Below are positions 24,587 to 33,256 of a stretch of DNA of 64,000 nucleotides, piece by piece (within the stretch, counting starts at the first letter, position 1; every line of letters begins with the position of its first letter). The stretch lies in assembly GCF_038066715.1 (NCBI RefSeq), contig NZ_JBBUKT010000007.1, positions 124,001-188,000 on the forward strand, given 5' to 3'. The position numbers and the translations under genes were made by a program. This DNA comes from Luteolibacter sp. Y139. GTDB taxonomy: Bacteria > Verrucomicrobiota > Verrucomicrobiia > Verrucomicrobiales > Akkermansiaceae. Below the pieces are notes generated by a model that was not told where the DNA came from, ran no database searches, and saw only the letters and a program-made list of their open reading frames with translations.

Positions 24587-25402
24587 TCAGACGGCCTCTT
24601 GTTCCAAGAGGGTATTGAGGACGATCAGGCCGACAATGAAGGCGAAGAATCCGGTGAGGATCAGCCACCTCCACCACTGGACCGGCCGATGGCTGACGGC
24701 GAGATTACCGGCCTGATCCCAGGAAGTGATTCCCTGATTGGTCAGGCGGTTATAGGAGTAGATGGTGGCGATAAGAGCAATGAGCGGAATCCCGAGTCCT
24801 TGTCCGAAAAGCAACACCGACAGCGTACGGCGTAGCGCCTGGCCGAAGCTCAATCTGGTGCCGTCCTGGTTTCTTAACCGGACCCTCAGGAGACTCTTGA
24901 ATGGGGTGGTGCCGAAGAGCGTCAGCAGGACGGTTTCATAGACGCTATAGGCGAAGAAGAAAACGATCGCGTCGAGGAGGTTGCCCATATCGCTGAGTTC
25001 CGGGGCGACCAAGGAGGTCACCGTGCCGAAAAACACGAGGAATCCCAGGCTGTCGAACGTTCTGGCCCAATAGCGGATCCACGGCCGGATCTGAGATCCC
25101 TCGGGGACGTATCCCGAGGCCGTGTGGCCGTTCCAGTCCACCTCGCTCAACGGTGCGGCGGCGGGAGGCGCATAGGGTGATAACGAAACTGGAGAAGAGG
25201 AAGGCGCTTGGGACGGGGGAGCCGGTGGCGGGGCAGAGACCCACAGGCCCGCGACCGAATTCGCGGGTTTCCATTCGGTCATGCCCTGCGACCAGACCAA
25301 GGCATCCGGCTCAAGGGTGCCGGCGCCGAATTTGGACTGGAGGTCCTCCTTGGAGATCGGGCCATGCTGTTGTCCGGCCTGGGCGTAGTACCATGGGTGC
25401 AT
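24587..25402 (-). CDS. GYF_2-RDD membrane protein
   Basis: 271 residues. Residues 1-55 form a GYF_2 domain (WYYAQAGQQHGPISKEDLQSKFGAGTLEPDALVWSQGM). A Pro/Ser/Ala linker follows, then an RDD domain from about 105 (IRYWARTFDSLGFLVFFGTVTSL, TLFGTTPFKSLLRVRLRNQDG) with three or four TM helices and a final helix LILTGFFAFIVGLIVL. Combinations of GYF_2 and RDD are common in Verrucomicrobiota and Planctomycetota. Role unknown. Confidence 0.88.
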   Translation of the reverse strand: MHPWYYAQAGQQHGPISKEDLQSKFGAGTLEPDALVWSQGMTEWKPANSVAGLWVSAPPPAPPSQAPSSSPVSLSPYAPPAAAPLSEVDWNGHTASGYVPEGSQIRPWIRYWARTFDSLGFLVFFGTVTSLVAPELSDMGNLLDAIVFFFAYSVYETVLLTLFGTTPFKSLLRVRLRNQDGTRLSFGQALRRTLSVLLFGQGLGIPLIALIATIYSYNRLTNQGITSWDQAGNLAVSHRPVQWWRWLILTGFFAFIVGLIVLNTLLEQEAV

Positions 25403-25592
25403 GCCCCTTATCTTTGGGGCGTATCCGGGGATAGACCAAGCCTAACGTCTGCTGGTTGCGGTTCTCGGGAGGAGCGAGGAAATCGGCTCGCGACCATCAT
25501 TTGGGTAGCGATTGGCGGCATCGATACGAAAATTGTCCTGCAGCTCCGCGACGGTTCGTCGTAGAGATGAATACCCTATCCACGAAACCGCC

Positions 25593-26054
25593 ATGTCCAC
25601 CGACACCACCAACACCGTCCGTTTCCATCGTGTGCTCCGTGCCAAGCCCGAGCGCGTTTACCGCGCCTTTATCGATCCCGATGCGATGGCGAAGTGGCTG
25701 CCGCCGCATGGCTTCACCGGCAAGGTGCATCACATGGAGGCGAAGGTCGGCGGCACCTACCGGATGTCCTTCACCAACTTCAACACGGGCAGCAGCCACG
25801 CCTTCGGTGGACGGTATCTGGAACTCAAGCCGAACGAGCGGCTGCGCTATGATGACCAGTTCGAGGATCCCAAGCTTCCCGGAACGATGATCACCACGGT
25901 GGACCTGCGCGAGGTCTTCTGCGGCACGGAGATCAACATCGTGCAGGAAGGTATTCCTGCGATGATCCCGGCCGAGGCCTGCTACATGGGCTGGCAGGAA
26001 TCGCTGACGCTGCTCGCCCTGCTGGTCGAGCCGGAGATTCCGGACCAGATGTGA
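25593..26054 (+). CDS. SRPBCC (AHSA1-like) protein
   Basis: 153 residues. START/AHSA1 ligand-binding fold: VRFHRVLRAKPERVYRAFIDPDAMAKWLPPHGF, GGTYRMSF, FGGRYLELKPNERLRYDDQFED, GWQESLTLLALLVE. ATG 25593 is chosen because the fold begins directly after it. Such proteins bind small hydrophobic molecules; substrate unknown. Convergent with the next gene at seven bases. Confidence 0.9.
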   Translation: MSTDTTNTVRFHRVLRAKPERVYRAFIDPDAMAKWLPPHGFTGKVHHMEAKVGGTYRMSFTNFNTGSSHAFGGRYLELKPNERLRYDDQFEDPKLPGTMITTVDLREVFCGTEINIVQEGIPAMIPAEACYMGWQESLTLLALLVEPEIPDQM

Positions 26055-26061
26055 GGGTCGA

Positions 26062-26478
26062 TCACTTGACGGCATCTAACAGCCACGCTCCGTCCACTTT
26101 CCGGAGCGTGGCGGTGACCTTGTGCTTTTCGCTGCCGAAGGAGGTGGTGAGCACGACGGTGGCAGCGGCGTCTTTGATCTCGGGCTTGTCGGCCTTGAAG
26201 GGTTTTGTCGGGACGTCTTGGGCATTGAGCACCGGATCAGCATCGACTTCCTCAGCACTCATGGCCTTGGCGTAGTCTTTCTTGAACTTGGGAGTGACCA
26301 GCTTCGAGGCGGCGACCCAGACCTTGGTGTCCTTGTTCGCTTCGACCTGGGCGACGTAACCGGCGTAGAATTTTTCCGCGACCTTTTCGGGGCCATCGGC
26401 AGGGGCGTCGGCGGCGAATGACGGGAGTGCCGTGACGAGTGAGACGACGAAGAGGAGCAGGAAGCGCAGCGTTTTCAT
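26062..26478 (-). CDS. Small secreted protein, DUF3828/DUF4878-like
   Basis: 138 residues from ATG 26478 (an ATG four codons earlier at 26490 is also possible). Signal peptide MKTLRFLLLFVVSLVTALPSFA. The rest looks like a small NTF2-like fold: a helical start (KVAEKFYAGYVAQVEANKD) and strands ending VTATLRKVDGAWLLDAVK. Function unknown. Divergent from the fasciclin gene. Confidence 0.75.
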   Translation of the reverse strand: MKTLRFLLLFVVSLVTALPSFAADAPADGPEKVAEKFYAGYVAQVEANKDTKVWVAASKLVTPKFKKDYAKAMSAEEVDADPVLNAQDVPTKPFKADKPEIKDAAATVVLTTSFGSEKHKVTATLRKVDGAWLLDAVK

Positions 26479-26614
26479 CTTCGCTATCATGGGGCCGCCG
26501 GGCAGATGTCGTCAATCCGGGCCGAGGTCACCATCGACGCGGGAGCGGGGTGCGCAAGCGATCGTTGGACCGCACGCCGATGTGCCCGGGATCTGCTGGA
26601 TGGACCGTAATCTC

Positions 26615-26623
26615 AAAGGAGGT
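26615..26623 (+). promoter_or_regulatory. Near-perfect Shine-Dalgarno sequence of the fasciclin gene
   Basis: AAAGGAGGT at 26615-26623 sits five bases from the ATG at 26628. Most other genes in the window have weak or no Shine-Dalgarno matches, so this one stands out and decides the start; it predicts strong translation. Confidence 0.85.
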
Positions 26624-26627
26624 GCCT

Positions 26628-27149
26628 ATGACAACGATTGCAAAATCCATTTCATCGATCGCCGCCGCATTGATTTTCGGTGCAGGGCTGGCGCAAGACG
26701 CCCCGGTTCGTCCGGTGGCCCCCAAGGAGCATCCAAAGGATGTGCTGGAAGTGATTGCGGCCCGGCCGGACTTGTCGCTCTTCGCCGAGGCGATCAAGGC
26801 CTCGGGCGTGGAGAGCACGCTGCGGAGGAGCGGGTCGTGGACCGTGATGGCTCCGACCAACGATGCATTCCGCGCGCTGCCGGAAGGCACGATGACCGAA
26901 TTGTCCAAGCCGGAGAACCGGGGTGCGCTCACCGATCTGGTGGAGTATCACATCATCCGTGGGAAAATGCCGACGTCAGAGATCGGCACTTCGGAGTTTG
27001 TGACCCTGCAAGGCAGCCCAATCGTCTTGAAAAAGGCGGCGGGAGCGGTGTGGGTGGGCCGCGGTGAAGTGCTCGTCGGCGACTTGGAAGGGACCAACGG
27101 CGTGGTGCACGTGATCAACATGGTGCTGGAGTCCAACGGTGGCGAGTGA
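26628..27149 (+). CDS. Secreted fasciclin (FAS1) domain protein
   Basis: 173 residues. Signal peptide MTTIAKSISSIAAALIFGAGLA. One FAS1 domain: DVLEVIAARPDLSLFAEAIKASG, the H1 block TVMAPTNDAFRALP, YHIIRG, and the H2-like end NGVVHVINMVLE. FAS1 domains mediate adhesion or ligand binding at the cell surface. The start is fixed by an excellent ribosome-binding site. Confidence 0.93.
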   Translation: MTTIAKSISSIAAALIFGAGLAQDAPVRPVAPKEHPKDVLEVIAARPDLSLFAEAIKASGVESTLRRSGSWTVMAPTNDAFRALPEGTMTELSKPENRGALTDLVEYHIIRGKMPTSEIGTSEFVTLQGSPIVLKKAAGAVWVGRGEVLVGDLEGTNGVVHVINMVLESNGGE

Positions 27150-27167
27150 GCGGGCGATGGCGTGGTT

Positions 27168-27201
27168 TCTGTTGGAGAGGCGACGAACCAACTCCAACAG
27201 A
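27168..27201. repeat. Perfect inverted repeat ahead of a small secreted protein gene
   Basis: TCTGTTGGAG at 27168-27177 and CTCCAACAGA at 27192-27201 are a perfect 10-base inverted repeat with a 14-base loop, ending four bases before the ATG at 27206. As RNA it would form a hairpin over the ribosome-binding region; as DNA it could be an operator. No T-tract follows. Confidence 0.6.
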
Positions 27202-27205
27202 CTCC

Positions 27206-27535
27206 ATGAAATCCACTTCTCTATTTGTTGCATCCGCCGTCGCGCTCAGCGGATTCGCCCTAATGGGCTTGCAGGGACAAACTCCGGTGACCCCTGGCGC
27301 TGTGCCCGTCAAAGCGGATGCGCCCTTGGGGAAAAAGTGCATTGTTTCGCTGGATCCCCAAGCTTCCCGCTCGGAGCGGCCGGTCACGGAAAACCAAGCT
27401 TCAGGCTTCGAGGCGGATGGCACCGTCAAGGGGCAGCTAGTGCGGCTATCGGAAGGCTGGTGCGTGCTGAAGGACGGCACGGCGGAAAACTGGATTCCGG
27501 TGAATCAGATTTTGATGATCCGGGCTTCGGATTGA
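27206..27535 (+). CDS. Small secreted hypothetical protein
   Basis: 109 residues. Signal peptide MKSTSLFVASAVALSGFALMG, then an unrecognised domain with two cysteines (KKCIVSLDPQ and EGWCVLKDGTAENWIPVNQILMIRASD) that could form a disulfide. The C-terminal GWCVLKDG..NWIP suggests a small SH3-like barrel, but this is only an impression. The fasciclin gene ends 56 bases upstream, with the inverted repeat between. Confidence 0.65.
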   Translation: MKSTSLFVASAVALSGFALMGLQGQTPVTPGAVPVKADAPLGKKCIVSLDPQASRSERPVTENQASGFEADGTVKGQLVRLSEGWCVLKDGTAENWIPVNQILMIRASD

Positions 27536-27659
27536 CAGGGCAAATCGCCCGGTGATGTCCTCAAAGTGCGAGCAATTTGCACAGGGTGCAGGGAAAACTT
27601 GAAAACTGCCTCAAGATTACGTTTTAGTTCACGTTGATTTTCGAACGAACCGGAACGCC

Positions 27660-28076
27660 ATGATGATCGTCCAAGCGGAGCAAAAGCCAGTCACCCTACC
27701 TCAAGGCAGCTTGCGGATCCTGGTGGTGGATGACGGAAAGAACGCCGCGGACATCCTTGCGATGTTTTTCGAGATGGAAGGCCATGTGGTCCAAGTCGCC
27801 TATGATGGCTCCGTGGCAGTGGAGCTTGCGGAGCGCTTTCGCCCCCAGCTGATCGTGATGGACATCGGAATGCCGCAGATGGATGGCCTGGAGGCCTCGC
27901 GGAGGATCCGGCGCCAAGCCGAAGGGAAGGAGATCATTATCATCGCGCTGAGCGGTCTCGATCAGGACGACGACAAGCGCTCATGTGCGGAGGCCGGAAT
28001 CAACCATCACATGGCGAAGCCGGTGCGGCCCGATGATTTGCGGACGGTGATCCGCGACTTCCAAGAGGGTGCTTGA
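27660..28076 (+). CDS. Stand-alone receiver-domain response regulator
   Basis: 138 residues, a receiver domain only. LRILVVDDGKNAADILAMFFEMEGHVVQVAYDG, phospho-acceptor aspartate in LIVMDIGMPQMDGLEASRRIR, serine in IIALSGLDQDDD and lysine in HMAKPVRPDD. No output domain, as in CheY/phosphorelay proteins. It lies tail-to-tail with a hybrid kinase whose own C-terminal receiver is clearly similar, so it may be an extra phosphate acceptor for that kinase. Confidence 0.9.
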   Translation: MMIVQAEQKPVTLPQGSLRILVVDDGKNAADILAMFFEMEGHVVQVAYDGSVAVELAERFRPQLIVMDIGMPQMDGLEASRRIRRQAEGKEIIIIALSGLDQDDDKRSCAEAGINHHMAKPVRPDDLRTVIRDFQEGA

Positions 28077-28094
28077 AGAGGGCGCTTGCTGAGA

Positions 28095-31000
28095 TCACGG
28101 GGCCGACTCCAGCAGGACACGGCGGAGGGTCTCAGGATCGGCGGGCTTCACGAGGTGCTGGTCAAAGCCGGCGGCCCGTGTTCGTTCGCGGTCGCCATCT
28201 TGGCCCCAACCGGTGAGGGCCACGAGATGGATCGTTTCGCTGCCGGGCTGGGCGCGCAATCGCTTGGCTGCCTCCCAACCGTCCATCACCGGCATGCCGA
28301 GGTCCATGAAGACGACGTGGGGGCGAAAGCCGGGGACGAGGTCGAGCGCCACCTGACCATTTTCGGCAGTGGCCACTTCATGCCCCATGAGGGTCACGGC
28401 CATGGCCAGGACCTGGGCGGCATCGGTGTTATCGTCCACAATCAGCACGCGCTTTCCGGAGGCGTGGTGACCATTGCCCGCCACGGCGAGTGATGGCGCG
28501 GGTGCGGGCTCCCTGATGATGGCCGGGAGCTGGAGATGGAAGGTGCTGCCTTTCCCCGGGCCGGCGCTTTCGGCGCGGACGCTGCCGCCATGCATCTGGA
28601 TCAGCGACTTCACCAGCGTGAGGCCGATGCCCAAGCCACCGTGGTCCTGCGTCGGCGATTCGATCTGGGCGAACATTTCAAAGATGCGGTCGAGCATGCC
28701 CGAGGGGATGCCTTTGCCCGTGTCTTGAACGCGCACTGAAAGGGTGCCCTGCCCGACCTCTGCCGCGAGGCGGATGGTGCCACCGCGTGGCGTGTACTTC
28801 GCCGCGTTGTTCAGAAGGTTGGAAATGACCTGGGCCAAACGATGAGGATCCGCGTTGAGGTGGATCTCGGCATCCGGCACCGAGACATCGAGGTAGTGGC
28901 CTGCCTCGATGATTCCGGGAAGCGAGGCCTCGGTGGCGCTCCGCACGATGTCGGCGAAGCGGCATTGCGTGAGCCGGAGCTGCAGTTTGCCGCGGGTGAT
29001 GCGCGAGACATCGATCAAATCGTTCACGAGCGTGACCAACTGATCCATCTGGCGCTCCATGGTGGCCCTGACTTTCTCCAGCGGCGCGGAAAGGCCGCCG
29101 GCCATCTTCATCACCTCAAGGCCGGTGCGGATGGGCGCGAGAGGATTGCGAAGCTCGTGGGCGAGGGTGGCGAGGAATTCGTCCTTCTTGCGGTCCGCCG
29201 AGCGCAGGTCTTCTAGCAAGCGCCACCGCACGTAGGCACCGGTGAACGAGTGGGTGATCGTTTCCAAGAACTCGATCTCGTCGGCATCGAAGTGGGTGCG
29301 GGTGCGGCTGGCAAAGGAGAGCGTGCCTAACAGCTCGCCGCCCGCCATCAGCGGATTGCAGGCATAGACGGAGACCCCGTAGCCCCTGACCAGGGAGGCC
29401 ATCTCATCATCGGATTGCTGGATACAGCTGACGACCATCGGCTCGCGGCGCAGTGCGACTGTGCCGCAGATGGCCTGACCGAAGGAGAGGCGGCCCAGCT
29501 GCGACTTCTGTTCTTCGGTGATGCCGGAGCAGGAGAAGAGGGCGAGGTCATCCCCGGACGGATCGACCATGAAGCTGAAGAAGGCATCGAGCTCCAGATG
29601 CGGGCTGATTTTTTCGAAGAGCTTCTGGAGCATCACGTCCGGGCGCTCGGTGCTGAGGATGACGCCCGCGGCTTCCCAAAGGAGGCGCAGGCGCGCGGAT
29701 TGCCGCTGCAAGAGGAGGTCGGCGCTCATTCGCTCGGTGACATCGACGCAGCTGCCGATGTAGCCGGTGAGTTCGCCGTCCGGACCCGTGAGCTGAAGCG
29801 CGCAGCCATGCACCCACACCACGGAGCCATCCGCGTGAAGGAAGCGGAATTCGCTGTAGGATGCCATGTGCTGGTCGACGGCATGGTCCCAGCCTTGGGT
29901 CACCCGTTCACGGTCCTCAGGGTGGAGCGCCCCTGTCCAACCGGTGCCGAGGGCTTTCTCCGTCGTCATGCCTGCCATGGTGCACCAGGCGCGGTTCACG
30001 AAGAGCGCCTGGCCATCGGCCGAGGAGAGGAAGATGCCGACGGGGGCATTGTCTGTTAGAATACGGAAGCGTTCCTCGCTCTCGCGGAGCTTGCGCTCGA
30101 TCTCGGCGCGCTCGGTGATTTCCACCGAGACTCCGCCGACCTGGGTGAGATTGCCGTTCTCGTCCGGCAGGGGGAACTTGGAGGTGAGGAAGCGCCAACG
30201 CCCTACTTGTTCTTCTGAGACGATGGTTTGGCCGAGCCGGATGACTTCCTGGTCATTCTCGTGGAGAAGAGCGGCCATCTCCGGTGGGAGCAGGTCTTCA
30301 TCCGTGAGGCCAACGACGTCACCGACTGCGCCAAGGTAGCGGCAGGCGACCGGGTTCGCCTGGGTGTAGCGTCCATCGGCATCCTTGATGTAGGTGGCGA
30401 CCGGGGAGTGAAGTGCCAGCGCATCGAACCGTTCCTGGCTGCAGCGCAGGTGATGCTCGAGCTTCTTCAGCTCGGTGATGTCGGTGAAGTAGAGATTGGC
30501 GTGCACGCCGTCCGCGACTGGCACCACCTTGATGAAATAGGTGCGGTCGCCGATGGTCTTTTCCACATCAAGCGGCGCGCCGTGTGCAGTGGCGTCGGAG
30601 ACCATTCGCTGGATCAGTGCCGGGGCGGGGGCTCCGCTACTGACGTTCCACTGTTGAAGTAGCGCTTCGGCCGCGGGATTGGCGAAGCCGATGCGATCGA
30701 TCCCGACCACGCGGATCACCGGAGACGGATTTTCAAAGGGCAGCGGAGTGGCAGAGGAAGGATCGGGCTGGATGGTGCGGGATTCCGTGATCAACACGGT
30801 GACTCCGGCCGGGTGTCCGTCTGCACCGCACTGCAATTCAGCATGGACGGTCATCGGGAAGCGAGTGCCGCTGGAGGTCTCGATCATGAAGACGCCGGTG
30901 ACCACGGCTTGAGTTTGCCACGCGCGGCAGGGAGGGAGGTCATCGATCGGGACGGGCGATCCATCCATTCGCAGGAAGCGCATGGCTCCGCTCCAAGGTG

Positions 31001-31112
31001 TGTCGCCGGGAATTCCGCCCCAGAGGCGACGAGCTGCCTCGTTGTAAGACTGGATCTTTCCTGCGGGTCCGCAGGAGTAGATCGCGACAATGACTTCACG
31101 GGGATACTGCAT
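28095..31112 (-). CDS. Multi-PAS/GAF hybrid histidine kinase with C-terminal receiver
   Basis: 1005 residues from ATG 31112, which is preceded by GGCGGA; a TTG at 31157 would add 15 residues. No TM helix, so cytoplasmic. Domains in order: about four PAS/PAC modules (1-490; for example HSPVATYIKDADGRYTQANPVACRYLG and FLHADGSVVWVHGCALQL), a GAF domain (about 500-635), HisKA with phospho-histidine in LATLAHELRNPLAPI, HATPase (VQDTGKGIP, GGLGIGLTLVKSLIQMHGG) and a receiver (VLIVDDNTDAAQVLAMAV, VVFMDLGMPVMDGWEAA). No DNA-binding partner is adjacent; the separate receiver protein at 27660 faces it. Confidence 0.92.
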   Translation of the reverse strand: MQYPREVIVAIYSCGPAGKIQSYNEAARRLWGGIPGDTPWSGAMRFLRMDGSPVPIDDLPPCRAWQTQAVVTGVFMIETSSGTRFPMTVHAELQCGADGHPAGVTVLITESRTIQPDPSSATPLPFENPSPVIRVVGIDRIGFANPAAEALLQQWNVSSGAPAPALIQRMVSDATAHGAPLDVEKTIGDRTYFIKVVPVADGVHANLYFTDITELKKLEHHLRCSQERFDALALHSPVATYIKDADGRYTQANPVACRYLGAVGDVVGLTDEDLLPPEMAALLHENDQEVIRLGQTIVSEEQVGRWRFLTSKFPLPDENGNLTQVGGVSVEITERAEIERKLRESEERFRILTDNAPVGIFLSSADGQALFVNRAWCTMAGMTTEKALGTGWTGALHPEDRERVTQGWDHAVDQHMASYSEFRFLHADGSVVWVHGCALQLTGPDGELTGYIGSCVDVTERMSADLLLQRQSARLRLLWEAAGVILSTERPDVMLQKLFEKISPHLELDAFFSFMVDPSGDDLALFSCSGITEEQKSQLGRLSFGQAICGTVALRREPMVVSCIQQSDDEMASLVRGYGVSVYACNPLMAGGELLGTLSFASRTRTHFDADEIEFLETITHSFTGAYVRWRLLEDLRSADRKKDEFLATLAHELRNPLAPIRTGLEVMKMAGGLSAPLEKVRATMERQMDQLVTLVNDLIDVSRITRGKLQLRLTQCRFADIVRSATEASLPGIIEAGHYLDVSVPDAEIHLNADPHRLAQVISNLLNNAAKYTPRGGTIRLAAEVGQGTLSVRVQDTGKGIPSGMLDRIFEMFAQIESPTQDHGGLGIGLTLVKSLIQMHGGSVRAESAGPGKGSTFHLQLPAIIREPAPAPSLAVAGNGHHASGKRVLIVDDNTDAAQVLAMAVTLMGHEVATAENGQVALDLVPGFRPHVVFMDLGMPVMDGWEAAKRLRAQPGSETIHLVALTGWGQDGDRERTRAAGFDQHLVKPADPETLRRVLLESAP

Positions 31113-31172
31113 GCGAGTTCCGCCGATGTTATAGACACCGCGACCGGCGGTGTCCAAGCGGGACTTTTCTGT

Positions 31173-31451
31173 TTACAGTTCTGCTGGAGGCGGGTCGAGC
31201 TTCCGGCTCTTTCCCGCGGAGCGCGGAAGCGGAAGTGCCTCCTCCTCAAGGTCCACGACCGGAACCTGCCGGGATGGCAGTGCCATTGCCTGGCTCCACT
31301 GCATCCGGACGCAGGAGGCGGAGTCCTGTTTCATCGGGCACATCGCAACGCCTCCCTGCAACACCCAGCCCTCGCTGAGGAGGTCATTGATCCGATCCTC
31401 AAACTTCCCGAGGTCGTCGGAGGTGACGACCGTGTATTGCTCAAATCCCAT
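31173..31451 (-). CDS. DUF1737-like small protein
   Basis: 92 residues. The first 45 match the DUF1737 pattern (EQYTVVTSDDLGKFEDRINDLLSEGWVLQGGVAM), a short alpha/beta domain of unknown function. The remainder is polar and low in complexity. Its start overlaps the stop of the acidic protein gene by one base (TAATG), so translation is probably coupled. Confidence 0.8.
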   Translation of the reverse strand: MGFEQYTVVTSDDLGKFEDRINDLLSEGWVLQGGVAMCPMKQDSASCVRMQWSQAMALPSRQVPVVDLEEEALPLPRSAGKSRKLDPPPAEL

Positions 31452-31738
31452 TAGTCCTCCTCTTCGGGGAGTCGTTCGCCGTGGATGGCTTTGATTTCCG
31501 GCGTGCCTTCATCTTCTTCCGCTTCGCCGTAGTCGATGTCATCCATCATTTCCTGAGGATCGGTGGATTCACGTGCGCCTTCTTCGTAGGTATCGGCGAC
31601 GGCGTCGCGCATTTCGTCTTCGGCGGCTTCGAGGCCTTGTTCGACCATGGCTTCGTTGGCGTCCTCGTCGACGTAGGGCGGGGCCATCGGGCTGCGCGAG
31701 GTAGATGGGATTGGCGTGGTTGGATCAATGGAAGTCAT
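31451..31738 (-). CDS. Small highly acidic hypothetical protein
   Basis: 95 residues with about 30 Asp/Glu (DEDANEAMVEQGLEAAEDEMRDAVADTYEEGARES). No recognised domain, probably disordered or helical. It is held between topoisomerase IB (four-base ATGA overlap) and DUF1737 (one-base overlap), which argues strongly for a real coding gene. An acidic DNA-mimic or histone-like partner for the topoisomerase is conceivable but unproven. Confidence 0.75.
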   Translation of the reverse strand: MTSIDPTTPIPSTSRSPMAPPYVDEDANEAMVEQGLEAAEDEMRDAVADTYEEGARESTDPQEMMDDIDYGEAEEDEGTPEIKAIHGERLPEEED

Positions 31739-32841
31739 CGGGGTGGGCGTGGTTGTTTCTCCAGGCTCTTTTGCAGGACGCGTTCCAGATTCCTCGGGGC
31801 GGTGGCGGGGGATCGTTTGCGTGGTGGAGGGTTGGCCTCAATCACCGCGAGCGTGCGACGTTCATCGGCGTGCAAGAAGGCGCTGCCATCGGACTTTCGC
31901 AGCCGAGGAGCAGGGGAATTCATGCGGCGGTGGAGGTCGCCGCTGCGGTAAGCGCGGAAGATGGCGGGATGGATGTAGTAGCTCCGGCAGGTGGCGGGAG
32001 TGTGGTGGAGGCGCTCGGCGGTGGTGCGAATTGCGACGGTCTCCGCCCGTTTCATTGCGGTTTTTGTGTCGGGTGGCGGTTCACGGCCGAGTTCGCGAGC
32101 GCACATGACGGTGGCGCGCCAGGTCCGGAATTGCTTCGCAGTGATGTCCCCGCCGCTGATCTCCTTCAGCCAGGCATTCACGTCGCCGGATTCGACCGGC
32201 TTCCAGCGACGGCCGTCGCGATGGCAGAAAAGATATTGGCCTGGCAGATCCTGAAGTTCATCGACGAGGGCGATCACTTGGGCGTCGCTGATGGTGGTGC
32301 GGTGCTCCTTGCCTGCCTTGCCCTTGAAGCGCAGCAGCAGTCCGTCCTCGGTCTCGCGGGCGTGTCGCGTCAGTAGTGAGGCGAGCCCGAAGCTGTGATT
32401 CTGCTGGACGTAGCGATGGTTGCCGATGCGGTAGCCGGTCTGATCTAACAGGGTCACGATGCCCGCAATGATGCGGCTTCGTTCAAGCCCATACTCGTTC
32501 AATGCCGTGCGAACCTTGCGACGAATCGAAGGCAGGGCCTTGGCGAATTCCGAGAGATGGAGAAACTTGCGATCGCCTGCCAAGCGGTGCCACTCCGGGT
32601 GATAGCGGTACTGCTTGCGGCCGCGCTGATCGAGGCCGGTCGCCTGCAAGTGACCATTCTCCCGCATGCAGATCCAGACGGCTTCATAGGCGGGCGGGAC
32701 CGCCAAGGAGGAAATCCGGGTGCGTTCTGTTTTGTTCCGCAGAAGTGCTCCATCTGGCAAGCGGTAGGAGAAGCCGCTACCTGCTCGAAGCCGCCGATAG
32801 CCCGGCATCCCGTCGTGTGTAAAAACCAGTCCTCCTTGCAT
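31735..32841 (-). CDS. Type IB DNA topoisomerase (poxvirus-like)
   Basis: 368 residues from ATG 32841. The N-terminal domain (PGYRRLRAGSGFSYRLPDG, ISSLAVPPAYEAVWICMRENGHLQATGLDQRGRKQYRYHPEWH) and the catalytic domain (FGLASLLTRHARE, LLLRFKGKAGKEH, ITAKQFRTWRATV) are typical. The nucleophilic tyrosine is in the end block TCRSYYIHPAIF. It relaxes supercoils by a 3'-phosphotyrosyl intermediate. A basic tail (RNLERVLQKSLEKQPRPPR) follows. A TTG at 32889 could add 16 residues. Bacterial TopIB genes often sit in stress-response clusters, as here. Confidence 0.93.
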   Translation of the reverse strand: MQGGLVFTHDGMPGYRRLRAGSGFSYRLPDGALLRNKTERTRISSLAVPPAYEAVWICMRENGHLQATGLDQRGRKQYRYHPEWHRLAGDRKFLHLSEFAKALPSIRRKVRTALNEYGLERSRIIAGIVTLLDQTGYRIGNHRYVQQNHSFGLASLLTRHARETEDGLLLRFKGKAGKEHRTTISDAQVIALVDELQDLPGQYLFCHRDGRRWKPVESGDVNAWLKEISGGDITAKQFRTWRATVMCARELGREPPPDTKTAMKRAETVAIRTTAERLHHTPATCRSYYIHPAIFRAYRSGDLHRRMNSPAPRLRKSDGSAFLHADERRTLAVIEANPPPRKRSPATAPRNLERVLQKSLEKQPRPPR

Positions 32842-32989
32842 GGGTGATTTTCCATCGCATGACGGAGGCCAATTTCTCGCATCGTGCAAAGCGCGGTTCA
32901 GTCGTGCAGATCGAAGAGTCGGGATGGCTCCTTTTTCGTGATGCTAAGGTAGAGGCGAGCGGCACGTGCCCTGCGACTTATGTGCGGTC

Positions 32990-33253
32990 ATGAAAACTTG
33001 CGAATGCTGCGGAAACCAATACGACAAGTGCATCGACGTCACGATCGATGGTGAGACGTATACCTTCGATTGCTTCGAGTGCGCCATTCAAATGCTCGCG
33101 CCAACCTGCCCTCACTGCGATTGCCGCATCATCGGACACGGAGTGGAAGTGGACGGTGCGATCTACTGCTGTGGCCACTGCTCGCGGCAGCAGGGTGCCG
33201 AGGGAATCGTGGACAATGCCGATCATGCTGAGGAGGAGAGGGTGCCCGCTTGA
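32990..33253 (+). CDS. Cysteine-rich metallothionein-like protein
   Basis: 87 residues with about a dozen cysteines, mostly in CxC, CC and CxxC groups: TCECCGNQYDKC, FDCFECAI, TCPHCDCRIIGHGVEVDGAIYCCGHCS. The GVEVDGAIYCCGHC end resembles prokaryotic SmtA/BmtA metallothioneins, with an extra N-terminal cysteine cluster. Expected to bind several Zn, Cu or Cd ions in the cytosol. Divergent from the topoisomerase gene; ATG 32990 is the first Met in front of the cysteine motif. Confidence 0.82.
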   Translation: MKTCECCGNQYDKCIDVTIDGETYTFDCFECAIQMLAPTCPHCDCRIIGHGVEVDGAIYCCGHCSRQQGAEGIVDNADHAEEERVPA

Positions 33254-33256
33254 GGG

